Below, one piece after another: positions 25,371-38,100 of a stretch of 64,000 bases of DNA. Within the stretch, counting starts at the first letter, position 1. Every line of letters begins with the position of its first letter. Made by a program: the position numbers and the translations under genes. Source of the DNA: Eleginops maclovinus (lineage: Eukaryota > Chordata > Actinopteri > Perciformes > Eleginopidae). The notes beneath the pieces were generated by a model that was not told where the DNA came from, did not search any database, and saw only the letters and a list, made by a program, of their open reading frames with translations. Location: NCBI RefSeq assembly GCF_036324505.1, contig NC_086363.1, forward strand, positions 9,952,653 to 10,016,652. Reading direction: 5' to 3'.

Positions 25371-26254
25371 AACCAGGAAACCAGGGATGCAGGAGTCCCT
25401 GACGCCCAAACTAGCACTATGGTGGTAGCCATTGAAAATGAAAAACATAACTGGCAAAATCTAAACAAGCACTTGTGCTCCAAGCTGAAGACTTTTGGAG
25501 ACTCTGCCCAAAGACCTGAGGTTGTAGGGCTTCCTTAGTACTGCTACATGAGCTGGCTCTGTCCATTGGAAAACTGGAAATATCCAGTTTCATCTCCACA
25601 TTAAGTGTTGTTGTTGACACCCGCTGTGCCTAATGTTACTTCAACCATCTCTACATAAAAGGGACCAATGGAAAAAGTAGAGTACGACTGGAAACAACGC
25701 AGAGGAAACACACTAATATTAAAATGGTGCTCTGTTACAAAAGCCCTGAGTAGATGTGTGGCATTGTTTTAATGCAGATACCCAAAAAGGCTTCTGCGGC
25801 TTCCCTTTGTATGCTAGCCGAAATATACAGGTGTAGAGTTTTTAGGATACAATACTCAATACAAGTACACCAAACAGAGTAGAGTTTTTTTTTTGTAATG
25901 TTGATTTCTTTGCCCTGCCTCGACGATGGCAGTTACCGGTTGATCCGATTTGTGGTGACGCTGGCGTCATGAAAAGCACATATACACAAAATGTTTACAC
26001 CCGTGTTTTTAGGACTTGTTGTCTGTCCGTTATCTACTTGTTTTATACTGCTTTGTATACATAAACATATATGAAATGCTTGTTAATCACTTGATGTGAT
26101 TTGTCTTTTCAATCTTTTCCAGTCCTTGTCTGTCATGTTGTGCTGTCAAACAGCTGTGAAAACAAGCAGAACTCTTTTCAGCTGAGCAGTATTTCAATGT
26201 CTGTTCTGGACCTGTATCTGCTATGTATGACTCTGTTACCCTGAATAGATTAAA
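25371..26254 (+). other. jdp2: jdp2 3' UTR with ATTAAA poly(A) signal
   Basis: Non-coding sequence follows the jdp2 stop codon. The variant poly(A) signal ATTAAA lies at 26249-26254. The minus-strand open frames at 25046-25620 overlap coding exons and UTR and are not supported. Confidence 0.5.
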
Positions 26255-26259
26255 TTTTA

Positions 26260-27099
26260 TTTTCTAAACTACAAGAAAGAGCATGTCTTGTTATTTGCTA
26301 TTACCCCACCATCAGACATGCAACATTTCAAATGATTTTCAGTGACAATTCTTAGTTCCTCCAAATCATGACACTTGAACTACCAAATGACGAAGGTTGT
26401 GAAATCATGTTTTCTTCGGTTGAGGCACATTGCCAAATGCAGGGCTTTACTTTCATTTGCAAAACTCAGTAAAGATCGATCACACTTTTATTTCTTCCAG
26501 ACATGATTATTGACACATTATTGCAATATTTTAGAATGCATCTTATGATTGTATTGCTTTCTTTAAAGCATAAAGAAATGACTTAATTGTTTTAAATATG
26601 TTTTGAATTATAATATTTGACACTTTGTTTAACCCCCTCACATGTGTTTTCTTAATTGGGTTTTTTAAAAGAACAGTCAGTAGCACTGCTTTTTTTTGTG
26701 AAATTGTATACTAACAACTATATTATTTCAAGACTAGTCTATTTGTTGATGAAGGAGGACAGCATAATCTCTCTACACTACATTGTAAAACAGCAGAAAA
26801 AACGTCTCCATTTGAGACTATTTACACTTATTATGTGGGAGAAAGTACACTCTAAAAGCAAACAAAGTTAATTGTTAAATGTGTGTTGTTTTCTACATCA
26901 ACTAAAGCCTACTCGTGCCTCGGCTCAGATGCGGTCAACAGCTCCATCTAGTGGTAGGTTTCATTAACTGCATATTTGCTTTAGACCCGACAAATCAATT
27001 CACACTATTGACCGATATATGGTCAGAGAGGCTAAACGTAAAGATAGAATAATATTAATATTTATTTAAACCTTTATTTTCAATCGAATTTCAATTGAG
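26260..27099. other. Short intergenic spacer between jdp2 and lrrc74a
   Basis: AT-rich DNA with no gene or repeat that I can name. The plus-strand frame at 26656-26871 has no recognisable domain. Confidence 0.4.
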
Positions 27100-27196
27100 A
27101 GTATGAACTCCATGGCAACAGCCGTGGATTCCCTGCGGTTAAATCATCTTTTATTTCGGTGAGGCTTCACTTTCAAAACTGTCAAAACTGGTTCAG
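27100..27196 (+). other. lrrc74a: Putative untranslated first exon of lrrc74a
   Basis: GGTTCAG/GTAAGC at 27196/27197 is a strong splice donor, and the lrrc74a coding exon begins at an acceptor (27543/27544). An upstream 5' UTR exon ending at 27196 would fit. CCATGGCAAC at about 27110-27119 is an RFX-like half-site. The exon start is a guess. Confidence 0.35.
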
Positions 27197-27564
27197 GTAA
27201 GCTGTAGTGTTCTTTACTGTGAATAAGAAATTGACTTTACGTTGGTTTCAAACAGAGAGGAATGTTTGTGTACAGTAATTAGGTTTAATTGGGTCGTTTT
27301 CTGCTCTAACCGTCGCTTTTTTGAATGAACACACCTGATAAACACTGGAGAGCTAAAAGCTAACGCTAGCTAGATACGATTATTTTTTTGTCACCCAACG
27401 TCTTCAGCCAAGACAGGTTAACTAAACATACACTTTTTCCCTCTGTATACATTGAATTTAATCTGTTCAATATCGTATTTCCACGCTTGTTCAACTTATA
27501 CAGCTAAGGACAATCTTTAACAATAGCTCACCTGTTCTTACAGGTGAAGCGGACCTGTGGTGTG

Positions 27565-30500
27565 ATGATGGATCAGTGTGAGGAAGAGGAAGAGCAGCAG
27601 CCATCTGATCAATCGGTCCTGCTCACAGGAAGCCAGGAGCAGGTGGAGGACCAGGAGACGCCAACCCAGGGTCAAGAGAGCAACAGTGGCGATGAGTGGG
27701 ACACTGATCTGGAAACAGACAGTAGGTTAAAGTGACCATACAGCTTATAAAAATGATAGTCTTCAATGCCCTCACCTCTTCTCTCTTCCTGTGTTCTCCT
27801 GTGTTGTTCCTTCCAGGTGCCACCGATCCGAAGCAGAGTTTGTCCCGTGCAGAGCTGTACCTTCAGGCCTGTCAGAGGACGGGATCAGTTCCTGTATCCT
27901 CCTTTCTCCATAACTTGGCTGACACCAATCTCAACCTAAACCACTATGGTGTGGGACCTTTGGGTGCCAAAGCTCTGGCCATAGTTCTGAAAGTAGGGGG
28001 GCTTCATAACCTTTAACTATATTATGAAATATATACTATTTTGTATAAAGTAAGGTGATGGTGGGTCTGTGTAAGTGTAGGTTGATGAATCCTTTCCTTT
28101 TCAATGCAGTCTTCAAATATAGATAGTGAAAATAATCATTGCTTCGGTAATTTTATTGTTTTTTTCACGAGTCAGACCGACAATATTATCACCAACCTTG
28201 AGATGGAGGAAAATTCCCTTGGGCCAGAGGGGACGCGCTACCTGACGGAGATGCTTCAAACTAACATCACCATCGAAAGTCTGGTAAATATTGTATAACT
28301 ATCACATTAAATCAGTTATAACAAATATGTCTGGTACTCATCTATTCTAAACTGCAAGAGGAAAGATAGATGTTTAAAATAAATATTAAGAATACACAAA
28401 TGCTTGTTTAATCTAAAAAAATGACAAACTGTTTTATTTTCAGAATCTTTCCAACAACCAGCTTGGCCAAGAAGGAGCGTACATCATCTCCAAAATGCTG
28501 TCTGACAATTACTATGTCAAATCCATCAAACTTTCAGGTAATTAACAGAGTATTTAACCTTTATGTTGTTATTGAGACCTCTGCATACCTCTGACTGTAA
28601 CTCAATGGAAATAAGTGGAGTTTTACACGAATAAGTACATTAATTTCCCCTTCTTCTCTAGGAAATGGTTTTGATGTTTCTGCAGCAAAATATTTAGCTG
28701 ATGCTTTAAAGGTTAGTACAAATGATTCACAATTTTCATAAATATGTCATCTAAAATTTACTTTACACTTCAACATGTTCTTTCTTTTTAGGGTGACTAT
28801 GTGATGAAAGAGCTGGACCTCAGCCACAACATGTTCAGTATAACAGGAGGAGAACACCTGGGCCATATGTTAGGTACAGCAGTTTATTTCTGACTGTATG
28901 AGGAGAATGTCACTGCTGATGCCAAATACTTTGAATAAATAACATGTCATTTCAATCACAAAACTCACACATATATCACAAAAAGGTCCGCCTTTTTGTT
29001 ATTTTCAAATAATGTAATACATATAGATTTAACTATATTAAACCTTCTTTTTTTTTTGCATATTTTTTCCATTCAAACGTCGATAAAACTATTTTCTGGA
29101 CATAATGTGATGCGATATTGCAAAGCCCGGTTGCCAACTTTCAGACTTATTATAGTCCTTCACCTAAATTATAGAAGGGGCTTAACCACAGCTTCCCATA
29201 TTGGCCCTTCAGTTTGTTACTTGCCTGGCAGAAATAGGAATTAAACTAATATATAAAACAATCTGTTAAAGACTGCCCATTCAAATACTGCAGTACAGTG
29301 TCAGTCAATACCAAAAATACTCAAAATGTTATTATACTTAACACTGAGGATATATACTTTACAACCTATATATTTCAATGCAAAAATGAAATATATAATT
29401 GATTTAACTTTAAAAGACTTCATGAATATTTATATTTTGTACTTTGACATTTGTTTCCCCTTTCATAAAGCTGCAAATGTAGGTATTGAAGTCCTAAATC
29501 TGAGCTGGAACCCCCTTCGTATGGGTGGTGCTATGGCTGTTAGTGCAGGGCTGAAGGTGACCGAAACAACACACTCATAAGCTCTTAGTGAATAAATAAC
29601 GGAGTTTTCCTATCATCGATGTTCTCACTCACATTTTGTTTCCTCAGGAAAACTCGACTCTGAAGCAGCTCGATCTGTCGTGGAACTCTTTTGGCCAAAT
29701 GGAGGCGGAGTCCCTGGGTCAGGCACTGAAACACAACAGAACGCTGGTGCTGCTGGACCTCAGCGGTAACTATTTAGACGATCAGGCTGTGACACTGCTC
29801 TGCCAGGGCCTGAACACCAACGACACCCTCGGGGTCCTCAAGGTGAGTCGACAAACTGGTGGATCCTGGATCACTGGTGTTTATTACGCAGAATCATGGC
29901 ACTCTAACTGGAAGGTTTGGTGTATTTGCATTTCGTTAAGCTCTCACATAACCCCATGACGAATACCGGAGCTCTCACGCTGCTAAAAACAGTCCAAAAC
30001 AACATGAAATCAGCCTTGGAGGAGATAGATATTTCTGTAAGTGCATATGAAGAATAAAAAGTATCTTGTATTGAATGTACGCCTTTAGAGCTTCTTCTAA
30101 GCTCTGAGTGTGTATGTGCAGACAGTGTTTGTGAATGAGGAGTTTGTGGAGCTGCTGGAAGAGGTCCGTCAGAGGCGTCCTGCTCTGGGTGTTCGGCACA
30201 CCACCATGAGCTCTGTCACCAGGAACCTATCTGCCCTCCGGATCCTACGGGTCAGTGGTCAGGAAAGCACGGAAATCTAGGGGAAAGTTTCATAACCAGG
30301 ATTAAATTGTTCATGATCTTACAAAAATAGCATCCTAAAAGAGATATTTTCTTTGAATGTATTATCTTTTATAGAAATCTCTATCAGAGCGAAATGAGAG
30401 CATTCTGGATTTCTTCGAAGCCTTGGATAAAGAAGGAACAACCAAGGTCTCCACCTCTGACTTCAGGAAGGCTGTGAAGGTCTGGCTTGCTTTCTCACAC

Positions 30501-31090
30501 ATTGAACAAATCTATCAAAGAAAAGTATTTAACTAGTATTCAGATATCAACTATTTCATGGATGTGCATTAGAGAAAATGATGTTGTCATGCACGCAGGC
30601 GGCTAACATACCTCTGGATCAGCAGCAGCTCGAGTGGTTGATCAGGAAGTTTGACAAGAGCTGCACCGCCACCATTATCTACAGGTCAGTCAGTGAAGGT
30701 GAAAGTAGGAATTTGATTCTTATCCAATATTTTATAGTCAAGAATAAATCAGTAACCTTTTTAAAGAAAAATAGTCCCATTTTAGACAATTTTCCTTAGT
30801 CATCAGGTCAAACAAGCAGAAGTTTAGAACGTCGAACATTTATTTGCCCTGTTTTGAGACATATATACAATCCCTCTTGTTTAGTGGAAAAACTGGCTTT
30901 ATTGTAAAATAGTCTGACATAATAATAATAATCTCAGTTCATGGTCAATTTGCAAGATTTGTCTAGAGTTTGGTCGTGAAGGAGGTTTTAATTTGGATGA
31001 AATAACCCTCTTCTCGCGATCCTTCACTTTTAACACTGGGTGAACTCAGCGGTCTCTTTTTGTTGCAGTCAGTTTGCTGAGCTGTCCTAG
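27565..31090 (+). CDS. lrrc74a: Leucine-rich repeat-containing protein 74A, 13 coding exons, 461 aa
   Basis: Protein of ribonuclease-inhibitor-type leucine-rich repeats; its cellular role is poorly known. Exons are 27565-27721, 27817-27992, 28176-28283, 28444-28537, 28662-28711, 28792-28873, 29471-29556, 29648-29842, 29941-30036, 30122-30250, 30375-30479, 30599-30684 and 31069-31090. All are GT-AG with matching phases, summing to 1386 nt. The start is the ATGATG at 27565, after the acceptor at 27543. The N-terminus is acidic (DQCEEEEEQQ). Typical repeat cores are VLNLSWNPLR, LKQLDLSWNSFG and LVLLDLSGNYLD, spread over exons 2-9. Exons 11-12 (ILDFFEALDKEGTTKVSTSD, then LIRKFDKSCTATIIY) look like a degenerate pair of EF-hands, as at the end of LRRC74A. 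Length is close to human LRRC74A (about 490). LRRC74B is the alternative; the 14q24.3-type linkage favours A. Confidence 0.88.
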
Positions 31091-31133
31091 AAACAGAGAC
31101 ACAACTAGGATGAGGATAAGGAAGACATCTGAA

Positions 31134-31139
31134 AATAAA
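31134..31139 (+). terminator. lrrc74a: lrrc74a poly(A) signal AATAAA
   Basis: AATAAA lies 44 bp after the stop codon, giving a very short 3' UTR. It is the first canonical signal downstream of the gene. Confidence 0.55.
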
Positions 31140-34100
31140 ATTTAACGGAGTCAGTTATTTCATAATGTGACGTTGCCATACAAGTTTCATAATGTCACAT
31201 TTTTGTGAAATATAGAGATAAGGAAGCGGAACTGACACACAACAGCCAACAGGTGTATCCTAATAGCTCCCCCTCCTCTGTCCACCCGCTGCAGTCCTTA
31301 GCTCAACCCAATTCTGTCCAGTGTGAATACTTGAACCGCTGACACCAACCAGCTGCACCCACCTGAGCGCTGCCAGCTGTGTCTGCGGCTGGGACACAGG
31401 GTCCTCCACCTCATTCTCTCCATCCAAAAATAATCTTCAGGTATGACAACAGAACATAGGAGGAAGAAAAGGAGCTGGCATCCATATCAAAGGACCGAGA
31501 GGAGAGAAAGAATAGAGCCAGATGGAAGCTAGTTGTCTCGCCCACATTGGTTAGCTTTGAATGAAACAGCCTGTAAAGGAAACGGCACGTCTATGAATAT
31601 GGATGTGCAGCATTACTTATGCAGGGCCGGCACGGCGGGATTATTAAAGGTGGGTTGTCTCAAGGTGTGATATCCGACAATCAGTTCTGTCTGATGGCTT
31701 CAGTGATAGAGACCATGACAGGAAGCACCTCTGTATTAACTCATGGAAACGGCTTGACACCTAATATTATGGGTCGTGAGAATACAGGACAACCCTTTTA
31801 AACTTATATCATATTTCAAATAGAAATCCAACGATTATTAAATTAAATGTTGATTATTAAATGAGTGGCGAACTATTTTGATACCCTATTAATCGGTTTG
31901 TTATTATTTTAAGGAGTCAAACATTTCCGATCCTAGCTTTTTAAATGTGAATATTTTTCCCACTCTTGATGATGACTACTTCCATTCAGTCGTGGACATA
32001 ACAAGACATGAGAATGTCATCTTGGGCTTTGGGAAACAATAATCTACATTTTTCTGATTCTATAGACATGGTCTACTTTAAATCCTAAACCAAAGTCACC
32101 TTTACTCCCTCAATGTTTCTGTTTCCACTTCCTCTGCGCACACAGTGTCTCTTCTCTCTCTTCATCCCTTTAAAAACAAATTGTAAAATTGAAATTGTTA
32201 AGAAACTGGAAAAAATATTAGTAATGTGCCTCATATACAAAAGTCAACCGTCACAGTGTTTTTAACAATTCCAACTCCAACAAAGTTATTTTAGAACTGG
32301 ACATCTTCGTAAAGTATACAATTATTAAGGCCTGTAAACTTACCTTATTTGGATTAGTCTCTTCTGGCAAGTACTCAAAAGATTTCCGTCACAGTGCAAC
32401 TACAATGCTGCTTTGAGAGCACAGACTCTCACCAATGCCACGCTGCATTCAGGTGCATCACGATGGTTGAACTTACCTGAGTTTGGGAGTGGTTCTTCCG
32501 ACTTTAGCGTGTTCATTAGATTTATGTCGTAATGTAGAAAACACAAAAGCTACAAAAAAAACATGGGTTGTATTGCTCCAAGTTTTTAAACACACTTTCT
32601 ATCTCCGTTTCAGATTAGATTCAAATTATATTTAAAACAGGTTTTTAAAATGTTTTAAACAAGCTCAAATGAAACATATAAGATGTCAGCGACTGCATTC
32701 ACAGGGAAGGAATACAGGATTATGGGTTAGACGTGAAACCACAGCAGGATGTTAGTCAGAATCAGTTTGTCCATGAACAAAGATTATTCATTTGACAAAA
32801 TGTGTGAAGATGTTCCAAAAAATTAAGAGTACTTAAAAGCCCTTTTCAGACTCTAAACTTATCGAGTACACCCTCTAAAGTTTGTGTTTGAGAATAAAAA
32901 TGCAAATGGTCCATTTTTCTTGGTAATAAAAGTCTCACCTTAATCTCAAAACACACTTTTACAATAGGCCTAAAATACAATCATTTTTTACAATGACATT
33001 GATATAATTAGCTATTTAAAAAGATAGAAAAAATAACAGAATAATTTAGGTAAATTATCTCTCTGATGTGGCTTAATGAAAACAAACAGCTAGCTGCCAA
33101 TTTCTAATGGGCCATCTTTCATGTGAATGGACACAAAGACTTAAAACCCACGTCTTATTGAGCGGTGCGATTGGAAATTCACAGATTTGGCCAAATTTTG
33201 AAGACGGAACAAAAACCTGCCAACAAACCCTTCAGATATCTATGCACCCACTGGCACACGCTGCCAATTAGCATGATCTCGAAAGCGCTAATGGAATCTT
33301 GAGTGGTAATAAAAGTAAATAATTAAATTAGAGGAACCCTTGTGTCATTGTTTGCTGTATTCAGGCCCATTAGGAGCTCCAGTATTCTCATGGTAATATA
33401 ATGTTGGGGCTTTTTTGTGTCCTCATAATGAATTCAGTGTTTTTTCTCCAAACTGTGTTGTTCAGACATTTATGTAGGTGCTGGCAGAGAAACAAAGACG
33501 TACATTGGGACCCATTGTCCCCCTTGTGATTATTAAAGTAAACAGAAATATGAAGGGGTATCATACACAGCTGCACACACTCGAGCCTGTGTTTGTGAAG
33601 TGGGAGAAAGGGCCAAGCAACCCTTAAGACTTTGTCAGAGATGATCCCATTATTTGGAGCTTCTCAAGGGCCGAGCGGTTGGCGGGCTAATGAGGCTTTG
33701 AAGATCGCTCTTCGCCACAGAATTCATGCGCAGGAGCAAAATGGATTTGGCACGAGATAAAATGCTTCAGCCAAGATCGGCCATGAAGACATTTCCTGCC
33801 TCAGCCCCTGGCTTTTATTTTGCCATCGTGATAATTCGGAGTCCTTTTTAAATAAACAAAGTCCATTCTTAGGAGATGAGACCCAATGTAAAATGTGCCG
33901 TCAACAGCTTCTCTGGTGCTATACAAATTCAAAATTGCCGAACACAAGTTCCCAGAGCTCAATATGACATTTTTGGCCATTGTTTTGTGCGCAAAAAACA
34001 AACTTAAAGACCAAAGACATTTAACTTACGATCATACACACTACTGTAGGAAACACATTTGAGAGCCTGTGACCCAAAAACTTCAAACCGATTGTCAAAA

Positions 34101-35136
34101 GTTGTTGTAAACCTCTGGATAATATAGTTAACGGGAATTTGAATGTACGTATTGTTTTAGCGTCTTGAAAATCAGCATGAACAATGTTTGTAGTAAAATG
34201 TAAAAAGACAGATTTCAGAACATGAGATGTTTAATGTTTAAAATTGTTTCTTTAAATAGATACAAGTATTCTATATATAGGATAGCATAATGAAAATCTC
34301 ATCCAACATTGAAGCTAAACATAAAAAACCTGCTGCCAAACTGTGCGTTTTGAACCTTTCTCCCAACATATTGCCCAAAAATTAACAATTTACTGTAAAA
34401 AACATAGAGTTTAGATTGTGTTTGTATGGCTGAACAGTGAGTTCCTGTACGTCTGTTTTACTAAACGCTTGTAACAATTTGATCAACATTTTTAGACTTA
34501 AATGGTCAAAGGATCTGCAATGCAGGTGTAAAGAAAAAGGATGCAAGACATGGATGAATATGCGAAGCAGGAATACAACGGGAGTCTCCTCCAGACATGG
34601 CACGGGTATATGCGCGATTTAACCATGGTTGCTGATTCTTTAATCCAGACTGTTGCTAGTAACAGTTTCAAACCGGAAACCAAGGAATTCTCTCAATCCT
34701 GTGTTAACATTCAAAAACATCTTGAACTAATCTGAGTGAGCTCCGCTTTGCCCTGCTGTGGAAAAAGTGGCTCAGGAACTCCCGACTAACGAGAAGGGGA
34801 GAAAGTCATGAAGACAATTGTTGCCAGGACAAGCCATTTTGTTTCTACTGCTTCATATGTTCATCTGAAGAGCACATGGGTATAATAACACACCCGTATC
34901 TTAAACATTTTAAGCATGCGTTCGCCAATCTGATTCCAATTGAAGTGTATTCCTTGCTTAAGATAGTACAATATATCTCACAACCGTATGGGTGTTAGTG
35001 TGATATCCTCCTGCATTCTGAACAGATAAAGGGACAACCACAGTTGTGTAGGCAATTTTGTACGATTTGTGCGTGTTTTGTGAGGTGGAGTTCATTTTAT
35101 GCAGCTTTAAATAAGAGTAACGTGGCTGTAGGAACA
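31140..35136. other. Non-coding region between the 3' ends of lrrc74a and dlst
   Basis: About 4 kb separating convergent genes. No gene is supported; the frames near 34382-34735 on both strands are short, mutually overlapping and unrecognised. The right end should include the dlst 3' UTR. ATTAAA on the minus strand at 34644-34639 is one possible poly(A) signal. The part from about 33120 to 33990 looks compositionally different and is noted separately. Confidence 0.4.
33120..33990. promoter_or_regulatory. Candidate conserved non-coding/enhancer block
   Basis: This stretch is of mixed, non-repetitive composition with many homeodomain-type cores, such as CCAATTAGCATG, GCTAATGG, AATAATTAAATTAG and GGGCTAATGAGG, and no long open frame. 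Such texture is typical of conserved vertebrate enhancers. The call rests on appearance alone, and conservation was not tested. Confidence 0.25.
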
Positions 35137-38100
35137 TCACATGTCCAGAAGCAGCACTCGTGGGTCTTCCACCACTGCTTTGATCTTGCGGAGGAAAGTC
35201 ACCGCCTCTCTGCCGTCGACCAGTCGGTGGTCGTATGTCAGAGCCACGTACATCATGGGGCGGATCTCAACCTGCCAGAGCAGAAAGGACGTTTATTGAT
35301 TATGTTTGAGTTTACTGTAGCAGTAACACTATCGCATAATAAGTATGTATACTGAAGTCACTCTTCATACTTTTACAGCAAGACGTTACTGTAGGGCTGT
35401 ACCCCATGAACATGTGATCAGATGTAAACGCGTGGTGAAATGTATAAATAATAACATATATATTTTCCTTCATATTTTTAGACTTTTGATGTTCTGGAAT
35501 TATTTGAAAAATGTCCAAGTCATAATTAATCCTACTAATCTGGAATCTAATTCTTCAAATAGAAAAATACTAGTTATATTAGTGTAGACAAATTTGTATC
35601 TGTAACCAGGATGCAATAAGACCAGGATAAATCATAATGAATATTAAAAAAACGTGCCTGGAAATCAAATCAGAATGTTAACATTATGTATGAGAAGTTT
35701 TGAACTATTTGGTAGTGCTTTATATAACAGTTTCTATTGAAACACAGGGACATGATAATCTGCAGCTACAGACACATAGCTCTCACCTTGCCATTGATGG
35801 CCACGGGGCGATCGAAGATGCCATGCATGCCGAGGATGGCAGACTGTGGGGGGTTGATGATGGGTGTGCCAAACATGGAGCCAAACACGCCGCCGTTGCT
35901 GATGGTGAAGGTGCCTCCGTCCATATCTTCAACAGCTAGCTGATTGCCACGAGCCTAAAGCACACAACAACAAATGACTTACATTTTTTTCTAAAACATT
36001 TAAAAAGATATTGGTTTCAATCACTATTGCATAGCATTTTAACATGACACATTTCTATTGCATGAAGACTTTTACCTTTTCTCCCAATGCATTAATGGTT
36101 TTCTCAATGTCAGCGAAGTTCATGGTCTCTACATTCCGGATCACCGGTACGACAAGCCCCTAAACAAACACACGTTAGTCAGGTGTATGAAGCGTTAAGC
36201 AGCTTTGCAATTTAAAAAGATTATTCATTTTATTATTGGATTATATATATATATTTTAAAGAGTCAAAAGTCATACCTTTGGAGTCGACACAGCGACACT
36301 AATGTCTACGTACTCCCTGTAGACGATCTCTTTGGTAGAATCATCGATAACTGTAGTAAAGGCATTTTGGGATACAAGACAAAAAAAAAAGACATTTAAA
36401 GTATTATTCTAGGCTTTGCTAGCAGGGAGTTGACTCCATTGGGGAAAGTTAAAATGTCAAGCGAGAGAAGCACATTGTGTTACCGGCATTGACAGCAGGC
36501 TGGTCAGACAGAGCGTGTGCAGCAGCCTTCACAAACGCCGACATGAAACCCAGCTTGATGTTGTGCTTCTTCAAGAATGCATCCTTATGGAGTTTCCTCA
36601 TGTCCTGAATGTTGCTGAGGCAAAATAAAGGAGTTATTAGGAAAAAGTTGATTAGATTAGACCACTGTAAATACTATAAACTCCAGCAGCTCACCTCATG
36701 TCCACCTCGTTGAAGGTGGTCAACATGGCGCAGGTGTCCTGGGCCTCCTTTAACCTCTGGGCGATCCTCAACCTCATGCGGTTCATCTTCACCTGTACAT
36801 ACAGAGAAAAGACATCATTAGTTTATATAATAAGGTCAAAGAAGAAGCATAACAAATGAACTAACATCAGGAGAGTTTAATAAGCATGTGTGTTACCCTG
36901 TTTTCTCCTCTGCCCCCTAGTGTTGGAAGAGGTGGAGCTGGAGCTGCAACTGTGGGCTTGATGGCAGAAACTTGATAAAGAAGGAAAGACAGAATGAGAT
37001 ATTAACAGTTTGCTGGTGGCGTGATCAGATACCGGTTTACACCATTTAATAAAATACATGCTTGATGTATGTGGATTTAAGTGCTACAGAAGGAAACTCA
37101 CTAGGTTTGGCTTGGGCAGCTTGTGGTGGCACTGGAGGCATGGCAGTGGGGGCTGGAGGTGGTGGTGGGGTTGGAGGGGCTGCTGCAGCCGGGGCCTCTG
37201 CAGCCGGGGCAGGAGCAGCTTTGGCAGCAACGACTGGGGAAACACAAGTAAATTAGGACCAAAGTAGTATGGGCCTAACGATTCTGTAGGACACTTTTTT
37301 CCTGGATATGGCACAATTGAATACATTCAGCAGATTCACAGCACCATATGTAATGCTACAGCAGTCAATAAATAAAATGTATCAAAACACAATGAAACTA
37401 ACCAATTCTGAAGATTTCTCACTCTTGTATTTAGCTAGGTCTGAGAGAAAAATTAACAATCAATGAGGGCAGAGGAAAATATTTAGACCATTTTTAACCA
37501 ACTTCGATAATTGTATACTGCATATGACCTAGGGAAAGTTAAAACTGCCTTTCTACCGAACTCTAACATATTAAAAATGTTTGTTTAGTGATGGTTAACT
37601 AGGCTTACCTCCTTTCCGGAGTGTGAAGAGCGGCGTCCCTCCTTCTACTTTCCCTCCATCAGGCACCAGCAGTTCCTCAATGACACCAGATGCTGGAGCG
37701 GGGACTTGTACTGAGGTCTGGAAGTGTGATATGAAATGTTTCAGGAAGTAATTCTCGTACTCAGTTCGAAGGAAAAATGAATAAAGATCATAAAGATGAA
37801 TTAACAGTTGATGGTTTTTCTTCTTCATACCTTGTCTGTCTCAATTTCGCACACCACTTCATCTTCTGTCACTGAGTCGCCCACAGCTAAAACACAAACA
37901 ATACAATGCCATGTAAATCATGTTCAAATATATGGATACTCGGCCGGTTCATTGGTAATACAATATGGGACACTAAGACCTTTTGAAATACTGAGACTTT
38001 ACCAAAGATATGTTGACATACTAACCTTTCTCCCACCTCACGTCCCCCTCTGAAACAGATTCTGCAAACGCAGGAGTTTTGACTGTGACCAACTCGTCCC

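Noticed and set aside
35044..35943. Plus-strand ORFs across 35044-35355 and 35700-35943
   Set aside because: They are antisense to dlst exons 15 and 14, which encode the conserved catalytic domain.
37390..37450. Possible extra dlst exon between exons 7 and 8
   Set aside because: Exons 7 and 8 join in phase without it, and the segment shows no linker-like coding sequence.
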